Origin: an uncultured Devosia sp.
Lineage (GTDB): Bacteria > Pseudomonadota > Alphaproteobacteria > Rhizobiales > Devosiaceae
Assembly: GCA_913775215.1 (NCBI GenBank)
Contig: CAJYKO010000324.1
Span: 1-30,610, forward strand
Direction: 5' to 3'
DNA length: 30,610 nt
Within the stretch, counting starts at the first letter, position 1. The number at the start of each line of letters is the position of its first letter. Positions 1 through 8,312 of this stretch are shown here, in pieces. The notes beneath the pieces are model-generated. The model worked only from the letters and a program-made list of their open reading frames with translations. It was not told the origin of the DNA and ran no database searches. The position numbers and the translations under genes are program-made.

Positions 1-429
1 GCCATGAACACGGGCCACGACGGCTCCATGGGGACGCTCCACGCCAACAGCCCGCGTGCAGCCCTCAGCCGCCTTGAATCCATGATCACCAGGGGCGGCT
101 ATGCCCTCCCGAGCCGCACTATTCGCGAAATGATCGTCTCTTCGATCGACGTCATCGTGCAGGCCGCGCGTCTGCGCGATGGTTCGCGCCGCATTACCCA
201 CATTTCCGAAGTTCTCGGGATGGAAGGCGATGTCATCGTGACCCAGGACATTTTTGTCTATGATATCATGGGCGAAGACTCCAATGGCATGCTGATGGGC
301 AAACACCGCTCGACCGGCATCACCAAACCGCAATTCACCGAGCGCGCCCGTTACTTCAATGAGGAGGCCAACCTCATTGAGGCGCTCGAAAAGTCCAATA
401 CCGAGCAGCATGAACTGATGGGGCGCTGA
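1..429 (+). CDS. cpaF: CpaF/TadA pilus-assembly ATPase, C-terminal part (truncated by window edge)
   Basis: C-terminal end of the type II/IV secretion ATPase that powers Tad (Flp) pilus assembly at the cytoplasmic face of the inner membrane. The frame is open from the first base, so the true start lies outside the window; the ATG at 4 is an internal Met. The visible stretch begins with the conserved NTGHDGSMGTLHANSP region just after the Walker B part of the family, followed by the usual helical end (SRLESMI, then IREMIVSSIDVIVQAARLRDGSRR). About 141 residues remain of a protein normally near 450-500. It is followed two bases later by tadB and then tadC, the standard tad order, which supports the call. 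Confidence 0.93.
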   Translation, partial: AMNTGHDGSMGTLHANSPRAALSRLESMITRGGYALPSRTIREMIVSSIDVIVQAARLRDGSRRITHISEVLGMEGDVIVTQDIFVYDIMGEDSNGMLMGKHRSTGITKPQFTERARYFNEEANLIEALEKSNTEQHELMGR

Positions 430-431
430 CC

Positions 432-1409
432 ATGTTGATGCCCATCCTGTTGACTGTTCTTGCCATTATTGCGGTCGGGGCGGCAGGCTTCGCGTTGGTG
501 CCATCGGCGCTCGGCAGCAGCCGGGCACAAAAGCGCCTCAAGACCTATCGCGGCGACATGCGGGCCAACCGGCGTGAATTGGACGACAACCGGACGCGCG
601 ATGCGCGCCGCAAGACGGTACAGTCGGCGCTCAAAGCGCAGGCCGATGAACTGACCGCCAAGAAGCGACTGACCTTGCCGGCCATGATTTTCCAGGCCGG
701 CATGACGATCACACCCGCGGCCTATATCCGCAATAGCGTGATCTTTGGCATCGTGCTGTTCATTGTCCTCTTCATCACGCAAGTGCCGTTTTATTTTGCC
801 GCTATCTTCGCCGTGGCGGGAGCGTATGTGCTGCCGCGCATGTATGTGATGCGGAAACGCAAGCAATATCAGAACAAGTTTCTCGACGAGCTACCTAACG
901 CCGTCGAAGCCATCGTTCGCGGCGTCAAGACGGGCCTGCCGCTCAACGATTCGATGCGCGTCGTGGCCAAGGATACCAAGGAGCCCGTCAAGTCCGAGTT
1001 CCAGCGCGTGCTCGATCAGCAGGCCTTCGGCTTTTCCATGACTGAGGCCGTGCAGGTGCTGCTCGAGCGGGTGCCCCTGCCGGAAGTCAATTTCTTCGTC
1101 GTCGTGATTTCGGTCCAGCAGCAGGCTGGCGGCAATCTGTCCGAAGCTCTGGGCAATCTGGCGCGCGTGCTGCGCAACCGCCGGAAAATGAAGCAAAAGG
1201 TTGCGGCTATGTCCTCGGAGGCCAAGGCATCCGCTGGCATTATTGGCGCCTTGCCGATTGTTGTGGCGATCATGGTCTCGGTCGTGTCGCCGGAATATCT
1301 GCTGCCGCTTATTTCAACACCCATTGGCCAACTCTGGCTTGGTGTCGCCGCCATCATGATGAGCCTCGGCGTTTTCGTCATGAGTCGCATGGTTCAGTTC
1401 GAGTTCTAG
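432..1409 (+). CDS. tadB: Tad pilus assembly inner-membrane protein TadB
   Basis: Inner-membrane platform protein of the Tad pilus machine, expected to pair with TadC and couple the CpaF ATPase to pilin assembly. The 325 residues show an N-terminal membrane segment (about 5-28), a charged cytoplasmic stretch rich in Arg/Lys (35-80), a central pair of hydrophobic segments (about 100-135), a GspF/T2SSF-type cytoplasmic domain (about 150-270, with the ELPNAVEAIVRGVKTG-like opening typical of TadB) and two C-terminal membrane segments. It starts two bases after the cpaF stop, so translation is probably coupled; an in-frame ATG at 438 is an alternative start. Length fits the family. Confidence 0.93.
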   Translation: MLMPILLTVLAIIAVGAAGFALVPSALGSSRAQKRLKTYRGDMRANRRELDDNRTRDARRKTVQSALKAQADELTAKKRLTLPAMIFQAGMTITPAAYIRNSVIFGIVLFIVLFITQVPFYFAAIFAVAGAYVLPRMYVMRKRKQYQNKFLDELPNAVEAIVRGVKTGLPLNDSMRVVAKDTKEPVKSEFQRVLDQQAFGFSMTEAVQVLLERVPLPEVNFFVVVISVQQQAGGNLSEALGNLARVLRNRRKMKQKVAAMSSEAKASAGIIGALPIVVAIMVSVVSPEYLLPLISTPIGQLWLGVAAIMMSLGVFVMSRMVQFEF

Positions 1410-1424
1410 GGCAGGGCATCACTT

Positions 1425-2417
1425 ATGGTCGAAATGCTCATATCTCGGGAATTCCTGATCGCGGTCCTGGCGGCGATCTCGGCTGCCGCGGTGGTTTTCA
1501 CCTTCGGCTCCTCCATGATCGTTAAGAAGGATATGCAGACGCGTATCAAGCGCGTTGCAGTGGAACGTGATCGCATGCGTGCCGAAGAAATGGCGCGTCT
1601 CAGAGGCGTCGGCGCCAACGATAGTCGCTCGAGCATGCGGCGACCTAAGGAAGCGCGCTCGTACATGAAGACTGCCGTCGAGCGCTTCGATCTAAAGAAG
1701 GCATTTCAGGATGACACCACGGTCGACAAACTGGCCATGGGCGGATTTCGTGGGCAGGCGCACCTGACCTCCTTTCTTTTTCAGCGCTTTGCGACGCCCT
1801 TTGGTGTCTTCGTTATCGCCGCCTTCTATCTGCTGGTCGTGATTCCCGGCGATAGGCCTGTCTTTCTCAATCTTGTCTATGCAATCGGCGCAGGCCTTGT
1901 CGGTTCCTATTTGCCAGTGCTGATGCTGAAGAACGCGACGCAGAAGCGACAGAGTTCGATCCGTCGCTCCTGGCCGGACTGTCTCGATCTCCTGCTCCTT
2001 TGCGTCGAAGCCGGCATGTCGATGGAGCACGCCTTCAAGCGCGTTGCCCGGGAAATCGGCCAGCAGAGCGCGGAGCTTGCTGAAGAGTTGACGCTGACAA
2101 CGGCTGAACTGTCTTTCCTCGAAGACCGAACGCGCGCCTATGAAAACCTTGGTCGTCGCACTGGCCTCGACAATGTCCGCGCGGTCATGACCGCCCTGAT
2201 CCAAGCTGATCGCTATGGTACGTCCGTCGGCCAGGCGCTTCGCGTCATGGCCGAGGAAGGGCGTGAATCGCGCATGATGGAGGCCGAAAAGAAGGCCGCC
2301 GCACTCCCGCCCAAGCTTACTGTGCCGCTTATTCTGTTTTTCCTGCCGGTGCTCTTCATCGTCATCATGGCCCCCGCCATTATCAAGGTGATGAGCAACG
2401 GCATGATGGGCAGCTAG
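1425..2417 (+). CDS. tadC: Tad pilus assembly inner-membrane protein TadC
   Basis: Second GspF-like membrane protein of the Tad pilus platform, 330 residues. Visible features are an N-terminal membrane segment (about 8-28), a basic linker, two central hydrophobic segments (about 118-165), a T2SSF domain opening with the LDLLLLCVEAGMSMEHAF signature (about 188-205) that separates TadC from TadB, and a C-terminal membrane segment (about 298-322). It lies 15 bases after tadB on the same strand, as in other tad/cpa/ctp loci. The stop at 2417 faces the convergent tadD stop at 2440, so the plus-strand part of the pilus operon ends here. No clear terminator hairpin is visible in the short gap. Confidence 0.93.
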   Translation: MVEMLISREFLIAVLAAISAAAVVFTFGSSMIVKKDMQTRIKRVAVERDRMRAEEMARLRGVGANDSRSSMRRPKEARSYMKTAVERFDLKKAFQDDTTVDKLAMGGFRGQAHLTSFLFQRFATPFGVFVIAAFYLLVVIPGDRPVFLNLVYAIGAGLVGSYLPVLMLKNATQKRQSSIRRSWPDCLDLLLLCVEAGMSMEHAFKRVAREIGQQSAELAEELTLTTAELSFLEDRTRAYENLGRRTGLDNVRAVMTALIQADRYGTSVGQALRVMAEEGRESRMMEAEKKAAALPPKLTVPLILFFLPVLFIVIMAPAIIKVMSNGMMGS

Positions 2418-2439
2418 ATTCGTCTGATTTCGAGGGCAA

Positions 2440-3210
2440 TCAGCGGTTGGGGATCAGGTCCCAGCGGTTCTGCTGCGTCAGCAACGCCCGCACATAGGCC
2501 ATATTGGCTTCCACCTGCTCAGGCGGCAATTCGGCGGCGTAGAGCGCCCGGCATTCGTCGAACCGGCCCTGGAGCCCGACGACCAAAGCCAGGTTTTGCC
2601 GCGTCTGGCTCGTCGCGCCCCGCATCTGCACGGCGCGGCGCAGATGCTGCTCGGCCGAAGGTAGATCGGAGGTCATTGCATAGGAAAGGCCCATATTGGC
2701 CTCGATTGCGGCTTCGCCCGGTGCGATCGTGGCCGCTTGGGCGTAGAGTGCTCGCGCCTCGGCATTACGACCCATCTGATCGAGGGCCGCACCCTTGACG
2801 AGGAGAGCGTTCCAGTCCGGCGCTTCGGGGCGCAGGGTGCGATCGATGACAGCAACCGACTGCTCAAAACTGCCCATGGCCACCAGGGCCTTGGCATAGG
2901 CAACCGAGAGCTCGACATCGTTTGGATAAAGGCCGATCGCCTGTTCGAGTGCGGCGGCCGCCTGTTGCGGCTGGCCGGCGGCGCGGAGGGCAGCAGCGTA
3001 GAGAATGACTGTGTTGCGGTCGCGCGGATTGGACTTATAGCGGCCTGTCAATTCAGCCAGCGTCTGCTGGCGCTGCTCGACGGGCATGCTCGAATAGTCT
3101 GTTGCCCCAAGCTGCCCGCGATTAGAGGCACAGGCTGAAAGCACCAGCGCTGCCACGCCGGCCAGCAGCACCATGCGCCAGGTCCGATTTGAAGCAGGGC
3201 TAAGCTGCAC
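2440..3210 (-). CDS. tadD: TadD-like TPR lipoprotein
   Basis: Tetratricopeptide-repeat lipoprotein of the TadD type, thought to help secretin assembly in Tad pilus biogenesis; expected on the periplasmic side, anchored in the outer membrane. I place the start at the GTG at 3210: it has an AAGGAG seven bases upstream (3218-3223) and gives a 256-residue precursor with a short basic n-region, a hydrophobic core and a lipobox LSAC ending at the likely lipidated Cys near residue 27. A longer TTG start at 3249 gives an unlikely 40-residue n-region. TPR-like helices fill residues 50-230 (for example ALRAAGQPQQAAAALEQAI). It sits beside tadB/tadC but on the opposite strand, so it has its own promoter. 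Confidence 0.85.
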   Translation of the reverse strand: MQLSPASNRTWRMVLLAGVAALVLSACASNRGQLGATDYSSMPVEQRQQTLAELTGRYKSNPRDRNTVILYAAALRAAGQPQQAAAALEQAIGLYPNDVELSVAYAKALVAMGSFEQSVAVIDRTLRPEAPDWNALLVKGAALDQMGRNAEARALYAQAATIAPGEAAIEANMGLSYAMTSDLPSAEQHLRRAVQMRGATSQTRQNLALVVGLQGRFDECRALYAAELPPEQVEANMAYVRALLTQQNRWDLIPNR

Positions 3211-3256
3211 GGCACGACTCCTTGGGGCTTTTCCCCTTCGTCCGAGCAATAAATCA

Positions 3257-3277
3257 TTAACCCTAATAGGCGGTTAA
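3257..3277. repeat. Inverted repeat between tadD and the aminopeptidase gene
   Basis: TTAACC (3257-3262) and GGTTAA (3272-3277) form a perfect 6-bp inverted repeat with a 9-base spacer in the divergent gap between tadD and the aminopeptidase gene. The position suits an operator for one or both genes. TTAA half-sites recall CtrA sites, but the spacing between them here is 13 bases rather than the usual seven, so CtrA binding is not supported. Confidence 0.35.
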
Positions 3278-3353
3278 AGATCGATGGGCCAATGCGTTGC
3301 GGAAGCGTAATGAGGGGATTAGGTATGGGATCAATCAGACCTTGGAGTTGCCC

Positions 3354-4700
3354 ATGTCCACCCTAGCCACCACCCCAGTCTATCTCGTTGGCGAAGGAGG
3401 ACTTGCCGCACTCGATCTGTCGGCGGGGCAACGCAGCTGGGCTGATGCCAACGGTTTTTCCGGCCAGCGTGGCAAGCTTTTGCCGCTTCCGGCCACAGAT
3501 GGCAGCTTGGATGGCTATCTCTTTGGCCTCGGTACCGCCGAAGGCCGCCCGGTTTTTGTCGCTGGGCTTGCTGCGGCCTCTTTGCCGGCTGGCCACTATC
3601 GTCTTGAGGGCGAGCTTGGCGATCCGACCCTAGCGTCTATTGCATTCCGTCTCGGCGCCTATCGTTTCGACCGCTATCGCGAAGCCAAGCCAAGTCCAAC
3701 ACTTGAACTCCCGAGCGGCGCCGACCGTGCCGAAGTCGAGCGACAGGTCATTGCTGCAAGCCTTGCGCGGGACCTCGTCAACACGCCTTCCAGCGATCTG
3801 GGCCCGGACAATCTCCATGCTGAAATCGAGCGCTTTGCCTCTGAGCGCGGCATGAGCTTCAAGGCGATCGTGGGCGACGATCTCCTCAGCCAAAATTTCC
3901 CGATGATCCATGCCGTCGGCCGCGCCAGCGCCCAGCCGCCCCGCCTTCTCGATCTGTCGTGGGGCAGGGAGAGCGATCCAAAGGTGACATTGGTGGGCAA
4001 GGGCGTCACCTTCGATACCGGTGGCCTCGACATCAAGACAGCAGCCGGCATGCTGATGATGAAGAAGGACATGGGCGGCGCCGCCAATGTCTTGGGCCTG
4101 GCGAGTGCCATCGTTTCGGCCGGGCTGCCGGTGCGTCTGCGTGTCCTTATTCCTGTTGTAGAAAACGCCATCTCCGGCAATGCCTTCCGCCCTGGTGACG
4201 TGCTTCACTCGCGTAAAGGTATCACCGTGGAAATCGGTAATACCGACGCCGAAGGTCGCTTGATCCTTGCAGACGCACTGGCGCTGGCCGACGAAGAAAG
4301 CCCGGACCTGGTCGTCGATATGGCCACGCTGACCGGCGCTGCCCGTGTCGCTCTCGGACCCGAATTGCCGCCGCTTTATTCGACCGACGATGCCTTGGCC
4401 AAGTCCATCATGGATACTGGGCTCAGGGTTGAAGACCCATTCTGGCATATGCCGCTGTGGTCCGCCTACGACAGCCAACTCTCATCCAAGATCGCCGATA
4501 TGAACAATACCGGCGCCGGTGGCTATGCCGGCTCTGTCATTGCCGCGCTGTTCCTCAAACGCTTTGTCAGCAAAGCCAAGGCTTGGGTCCATCTCGACAT
4601 TCTGGCATGGGCTCCGGAAGCCCGTCCTGGCCGTCCGGTTGGCGCCACGGACCAGGGCATTCGCGCGCTCTATCAGGCAATCAAGACGCGTTTCGCGTAA
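3354..4700 (+). CDS. Leucyl aminopeptidase family (M17) metallopeptidase
   Basis: Cytosolic M17 aminopeptidase that removes N-terminal residues from peptides using two divalent metal ions. The ATG at 3354 is preferred: a GGAG sits a few bases upstream and the 448-residue product begins where related proteins begin; an upstream ATG at 3297 adds 19 basic residues without a ribosome site. The C-terminal catalytic half has the metal-ligand Lys/Asp segment VGKGVTFDTGGLDIK (about 219-233), KKDMGGAA just after it, and the family signature NTDAEGRLIL (about 296-305), so the catalytic residues look intact. This shorter subfamily is commonly named leucyl aminopeptidase family protein and is distinct from classical PepA. 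It stands alone, with a regulator 63 bases downstream. Confidence 0.93.
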   Translation: MSTLATTPVYLVGEGGLAALDLSAGQRSWADANGFSGQRGKLLPLPATDGSLDGYLFGLGTAEGRPVFVAGLAAASLPAGHYRLEGELGDPTLASIAFRLGAYRFDRYREAKPSPTLELPSGADRAEVERQVIAASLARDLVNTPSSDLGPDNLHAEIERFASERGMSFKAIVGDDLLSQNFPMIHAVGRASAQPPRLLDLSWGRESDPKVTLVGKGVTFDTGGLDIKTAAGMLMMKKDMGGAANVLGLASAIVSAGLPVRLRVLIPVVENAISGNAFRPGDVLHSRKGITVEIGNTDAEGRLILADALALADEESPDLVVDMATLTGAARVALGPELPPLYSTDDALAKSIMDTGLRVEDPFWHMPLWSAYDSQLSSKIADMNNTGAGGYAGSVIAALFLKRFVSKAKAWVHLDILAWAPEARPGRPVGATDQGIRALYQAIKTRFA

Positions 4701-4706
4701 CTGAAA

Positions 4707-4739
4707 ATAGTTGACGAAGACAACTATCCGTTTGATATT
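4707..4739 (+). promoter_or_regulatory. Candidate promoter and overlapping MarR-type operator
   Basis: A 21-bp inverted repeat runs from 4707 to 4727: arms ATAGTTG and CAACTAT, both 7 bp and perfectly complementary, around a 7-base spacer. Inside it TTGACG (4711-4716) makes a good -35 element, and GATATT (4734-4739) lies exactly 17 bases further on as a -10. The operator therefore covers the -35 of the gene that starts at 4764. TAGTTG/CAACTA arms are typical of sites bound by MarR proteins, so autorepression by the product is the natural inference. A second small repeat, TTGA/TCAA around 4732-4744, overlaps the -10. Confidence 0.7.
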
Positions 4740-4763
4740 TTCAAGCGAATAGGAGTCCTCGTC

Positions 4764-5684
4764 ATGGCTGATCCCACCGATGTCGCGCAGGTGCGCGCCT
4801 TCAATCGCTTCTACACGCGCGTTATCGGCCTCCTCGAAGAGGGCATGCACAAGACGCTGCATACCCTTTCCGAGGCGCGCGTGATTTACGAACTCAACAA
4901 GGAAGGTGTGACTACCGCCGCCCAGATCGCGTTGGCCCTCGATATGGATCGCGGGCAGATGAGCAGGCTCATGACCAAGCTCGTCAGTCAGGGTCTGGTA
5001 GCCAACCTGCCACGCGGCGCCGATGGACGGTCCAACCCGATCGGCTTGACGCCGGAAGGCAAAGCCGTCGCCGCTCGCCTCGATGCAATGAGCGATGCTG
5101 CAGCGAGCCAGACCCTTCTGGACCCGCTCGATGCCTTTCAGCGCCGCGACCTCGTTGGCTCCATGCGTCGCATCTCGGCTATCCTCGGCGAACCCGATAC
5201 CAACACCATCGTGCTGCGCCCGCCACGCATCGGCGATATTGGTTGGCTAATACATCGCCAGGCGGTTCTCTATCATCTCGAACAGGGCTGGAATGTCGAA
5301 TTCGAGACGCTGATCACCCGCATTTATACCGAGTATGATGACGCTCCCGGCCCCAAGCATTTGTGGGTTGCCGAGATCGATGGGGAAGTGGCCGGCTCAG
5401 TCTTCATCCTGCCATCCACCGAAGGCGATAAAGGCACGGCGCAATTGCGTATGCTTTATGTCGAGCCGATGTTTCGCGGCCAGGGTATCGGCCGTCGACT
5501 CGTTGCCGAAGCCATCACGTTTTCCAAAGAAGCTGGTTACGACAGCGTTATGCTCTGGACCCAGGATTGCCTCTCCTCGGCCCGGTCCATCTATCAAAAG
5601 GCCGGCTTCCAATTGCAGAAAGAAGAACGGCACCGATCTTTTGGCGCCGATCTCAATGGCCAATATTGGGTGCTCGATCTTTAG
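4764..5684 (+). CDS. Fused MarR-family regulator / GNAT N-acetyltransferase
   Basis: One 306-residue protein joins a MarR-type winged-helix domain (about 1-145; recognition region around ALDMDRGQMSRLMTKLVSQGL, 57-78, then a wing with RGADGRS) to a GNAT acetyltransferase domain (about 149-306) with the acetyl-CoA loop RGQGIG at 238-243 preceded by MLYVEPMF. Such fusions are known in proteobacteria; their acetyl acceptor and ligand are mostly unknown. The start has AGGAG at 4751-4755, eight bases before the ATG. The promoter carries a perfect inverted repeat over the -35, which suggests autoregulation. The stop overlaps the convergent stop of the next gene by three bases. Both domains look intact. 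Confidence 0.9.
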   Translation: MADPTDVAQVRAFNRFYTRVIGLLEEGMHKTLHTLSEARVIYELNKEGVTTAAQIALALDMDRGQMSRLMTKLVSQGLVANLPRGADGRSNPIGLTPEGKAVAARLDAMSDAAASQTLLDPLDAFQRRDLVGSMRRISAILGEPDTNTIVLRPPRIGDIGWLIHRQAVLYHLEQGWNVEFETLITRIYTEYDDAPGPKHLWVAEIDGEVAGSVFILPSTEGDKGTAQLRMLYVEPMFRGQGIGRRLVAEAITFSKEAGYDSVMLWTQDCLSSARSIYQKAGFQLQKEERHRSFGADLNGQYWVLDL

Positions 5685-6352
5685 CCCTCGGGATTAGGAT
5701 CGAGGATTTCCGCGTGGTTCGGGGTTTGGTCGATGACCGCATCGGATTTCGGAAACAGCAGCGGCGCCATGGCGAAGCCCGCAACGACGAGGACGATCAT
5801 GCCCCATCCAGCCCACTTCTTATGCTTTTCAATGAATTCGCCGGCAATCGGCCCAAAAAAGTAGAACAGCCCGCATGGCACGAAATAGCGCAGCGCGCGG
5901 CCGATAAGGCCATAGAGCACAAAAGTCCAGAGATCGAGCCCAGCAACACCACTGGTGATCGTTATAACCTTATAGGGGATCGGCGATACCGCGCCGATCA
6001 GGATCATCAGCGGACCATTGTCGTTAAAGCTCTGACGCAGCGATTCAAAGCCGCTACCGGCCCCATAGAATTCGATGATGCCGCGGCCGATCGTATCAAA
6101 CAGGAAAAAGCCGATAGCATAACCAGCAAGTCCACCCGCTACAGAGGAAACCGTGCAGATTGCCGCCAGACGCCACGCGCGCAACCGATCGGCGATGATC
6201 ATCGGCGCGAGCATGATTTCCGGAAAAATCGGCAGGATCATCGCTTCCAAAAAACACAGCAGGGCCAGGATTGGCTCGGCCAGGCGGTGGCGCGTCGCGA
6301 GCTTGAGGCGATCATAAAAGCTGAGCTTGGCAACTGGCGCGGTATCGGTCAT
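5681..6352 (-). CDS. VTT/SNARE-associated (YqaA/DedA-like) membrane protein
   Basis: Polytopic inner-membrane protein, 223 residues from the ATG at 6352, of the YqaA/DedA-like (VTT domain) superfamily; the substrate is not known from sequence, and relatives are linked to membrane and lipid homeostasis. Hydrophobic segments are seen near residues 24-45, 55-80, 115-145, 150-172 and 190-212. The loop segment containing GAVSPIPYKVITITSG resembles the conserved Pro-containing re-entrant motif of the family. The ORF extends upstream to 6388, but the ATG at 6352 has a purine-rich GAAGAG before it and removes a charged non-hydrophobic extension. It converges on the MarR-GNAT gene and lies 72 bases downstream of the reductase gene on the same strand. 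Confidence 0.82.
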   Translation of the reverse strand: MTDTAPVAKLSFYDRLKLATRHRLAEPILALLCFLEAMILPIFPEIMLAPMIIADRLRAWRLAAICTVSSVAGGLAGYAIGFFLFDTIGRGIIEFYGAGSGFESLRQSFNDNGPLMILIGAVSPIPYKVITITSGVAGLDLWTFVLYGLIGRALRYFVPCGLFYFFGPIAGEFIEKHKKWAGWGMIVLVVAGFAMAPLLFPKSDAVIDQTPNHAEILDPNPEG

Positions 6353-6424
6353 GCGGTCTCTTCGATCAGGGTGGTAGGAAGCCACCATTATGCGGAAAAG
6401 TTTGTCAGGCCAGTGAAATCTGCG

Positions 6425-7363
6425 TCAATATCCACGCTCGCGGTCGACGACATTGATCAGCGGCTGACCGGCACGATGCTGCGCGATGATTTTTGAGAAA
6501 TAGCGAACGCCGCTCTTTTCATCCGAAATTGCTGCGATGTGCGGGGTGATGTAGCAGTTCTCGATCTCCCAGAGCGGACTGTCTTGTGGCAGCGGCTCCT
6601 GTTCGAACACGTCGAGACTAGCGGCGCCCAATGTACCATCGGCCAGCGCCTTGACGATATCGCCCTCGCGCTGATGCCCACCACGAGCAGCATTGATGAT
6701 CACAGGGCCGCCTTGAAGATTGTCACGCCGCAGTTTCTTGAACGTTTGGTAGTTCAGAATGCCTGTCGTCTCCGGCGTCAGCGGCAGGAGATTGACGAGG
6801 ATGTCCGTGCCGGAGAGAAAAGTGTCGAGTTCGGCGTTTCCAGCAAAGCACTCAACGCCCTCGATGGCCTTGCGCGTGCGGCTCCAGCTTCTGAGCGTAA
6901 AGCCGAGCGGCTTGAGGCGCTGGGCTGCATCCTGCCCAAGCACACCCATGCCCATGATCCCGACCGTGCTTTCGGACGCGGCCGGCGGATAGAACTGGCT
7001 CCAGCGCTTTGCTCTCTGGTCGGCCCGGAAACGGGTATAGACACGATGATGCATGGTGACATGGGCAACGACATAGTCGCTCATGCGCTGGCTGAGATCG
7101 TCATCGACAAACCGTACCAGTGGCGCATCCGGCAGTTTCGGATGCTTGATCAAGGCATCGACGCCTGCACCCAATGACAAAACCGCTTCCAGCCCCGTAA
7201 GCCCATCGAAAGCATCGGGCCTGGGTTTCCAGACAAAGACATAGCGGACATTGGCTGGATCGAAATCATTGCCGCGCCGCACCACGGGATAGGGGGCAAG
7301 TGCCTTGGAGAAAGCTTCTGCCCAGCTGGCTTCATTGACGTCGTTGAGATGGAGAAGGAGCAT
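6425..7363 (-). CDS. ghrA: Glyoxylate/hydroxypyruvate reductase A family (D-2-hydroxyacid dehydrogenase)
   Basis: NAD(P)H-dependent 2-hydroxyacid dehydrogenase of the GhrA branch, expected to reduce glyoxylate and hydroxypyruvate to glycolate and glycerate in the cytosol. From the ATG at 7363 it has 312 residues, the usual GhrA length; GGAAAG just upstream overlaps a TTG that would give a six-residue longer form. The Rossmann motif GIMGMGVLG is at about 135-143, the NAARGG segment follows in the second half, and the late DVFEQEPLP...TPHIAA stretch supplies the catalytic Glu and His. The C-terminal motif around SGVRYFSKII also fits GhrA. The upstream side abuts the cytochrome c terminator, so it probably has its own promoter or relies on read-through. 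Confidence 0.9.
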   Translation of the reverse strand: MLLLHLNDVNEASWAEAFSKALAPYPVVRRGNDFDPANVRYVFVWKPRPDAFDGLTGLEAVLSLGAGVDALIKHPKLPDAPLVRFVDDDLSQRMSDYVVAHVTMHHRVYTRFRADQRAKRWSQFYPPAASESTVGIMGMGVLGQDAAQRLKPLGFTLRSWSRTRKAIEGVECFAGNAELDTFLSGTDILVNLLPLTPETTGILNYQTFKKLRRDNLQGGPVIINAARGGHQREGDIVKALADGTLGAASLDVFEQEPLPQDSPLWEIENCYITPHIAAISDEKSGVRYFSKIIAQHRAGQPLINVVDRERGY

Positions 7364-7382
7364 ATGCGGATGTCTTTCCAAT

Positions 7383-7410
7383 AAAAAAGCCGCGCCTTGG
7401 GGGCGCGGCT
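7383..7410 (-). terminator. Rho-independent terminator after the cytochrome c gene
   Basis: Read on the minus strand, a 9-bp perfect stem (7388-7396 with 7402-7410, AGCCGCGCC/GGCGCGGCT) closes a 5-base loop and is followed by six T (7383-7388 as A on plus) and then ATT. It lies 25 bases past the stop of the cytochrome c gene and only about 20 bases before the reductase start. Confidence 0.85.
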
Positions 7411-7434
7411 CATCAATGCCTTATCGAAACCGGC

Positions 7435-8238
7435 TCAGTTGCCGGTGGTCGGCGCGGTTGCCGGCGTCGTCGCCGGTGTTGCAGGTGGGACCTGGGTGGC
7501 GTCGCCACCAGCGGCCGGAGTGCCCTCAATCGGAGTTTCAGTTTCCGTCGTGGTCGGCGTCTCGGTCTGAGCGGCTGGGGCCGTCTGCGTTGCGTCCGAA
7601 GCTGGGGCCGTCACTTCAGCAGGAGCGGTTTCACCATCGGGAGCAGCTTCAACAGGGGTGCCAGTTTCTTCCTGCGTTGCCGGTGCTTCCTCCGCGGCCG
7701 GGAACGGTACCGGGTTAGCAGAAAGCGTCTGGAGATAGGCCAGGATATCAGCACGTTCTTCCGGCGAACGGACGCCGGCGAAGGACATCTTGGTGCCCGG
7801 CGCATAGGCCTTTGGATTGGTCAGGAACGCATTGAGGTTCTCATAAGACCAGACCTGCCCTTCCGCCTTCTGCTGCTGCAGAATGTCCGAATAGGCGAAC
7901 CCTTCCATATGGGCCTTGGTATTGTTCACGATATTATAGAGGTTCGGACCTTGCTTGGCCGGCTCCCCTTCACCAAAGCTGTGGCAGGACTGGCACTTGC
8001 GCACGGCCGCGGCACCACGATCCACGCTCGCGCTGGCAAGCAGAACCCCGAGCGGCACTTCGGGCGCAGCATCGGCCGGCGCGCCGGCTTCGGCGACTTC
8101 GGGCTCCGGGAGGGCATAGCCCGGACCATTGTCCTCTTTCGGGTGGTAGATGGCCTCAGCCAGAAAGCCTACGCCCATGACGCACATCAATGTGCCAAGG
8201 ACGGCGCCCATGATCTTGTTTAGCTCAAACGAATCCAT
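7435..8238 (-). CDS. Membrane-anchored class I cytochrome c with Pro/Ala/Thr/Glu-rich tail
   Basis: Periplasmic electron carrier tethered to the inner membrane, of the CycM/cytochrome c-552 type that passes electrons toward a terminal oxidase. From the ATG at 8238 there are 267 residues: an uncleaved-looking membrane anchor (about 9-30), a Pro/Glu/Ala linker (33-65), a single heme-binding CQSCH (Cys82, Cys85, His86) and the axial Met in GTKM (Met151). After the heme domain ends near 172, about 95 residues of low-complexity sequence rich in Ala, Thr, Pro and Glu follow. The tail is unusual in length. A longer start at 8259 adds seven residues. A strong terminator follows. The divergent neighbour is pheA. 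Confidence 0.9.
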   Translation of the reverse strand: MDSFELNKIMGAVLGTLMCVMGVGFLAEAIYHPKEDNGPGYALPEPEVAEAGAPADAAPEVPLGVLLASASVDRGAAAVRKCQSCHSFGEGEPAKQGPNLYNIVNNTKAHMEGFAYSDILQQQKAEGQVWSYENLNAFLTNPKAYAPGTKMSFAGVRSPEERADILAYLQTLSANPVPFPAAEEAPATQEETGTPVEAAPDGETAPAEVTAPASDATQTAPAAQTETPTTTETETPIEGTPAAGGDATQVPPATPATTPATAPTTGN

Positions 8239-8295
8239 TTGGTCTCTCTGCCGGTCCATCCCCGGTGGACAATAAACGAACTGGGTCCAACAATC

Positions 8296-8312
8296 GGTTT
8301 CCGAGGGAAACC
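8296..8312. repeat. Short perfect hairpin in the cytochrome c / pheA divergent region
   Basis: GGTTTCC (8296-8302) and GGAAACC (8306-8312) form a perfect 7-bp stem with a 3-base loop. It sits in the 257-base divergent region about 60 bases upstream of the cytochrome c start. It has no T-run, so it is more likely an operator or leader hairpin than a terminator. Confidence 0.4.

Noticed and set aside
3257..3277. Possible CtrA site controlling tadD
   Set aside because: The two TTAA elements are 13 bases apart, not the seven of the CtrA consensus. Kept only as an inverted repeat.
5567..6496. 309-codon plus-strand open frame
   Set aside because: It overlaps the MarR-GNAT end and the whole VTT membrane protein on the other strand. 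Its charged, low-motif translation is a shadow.
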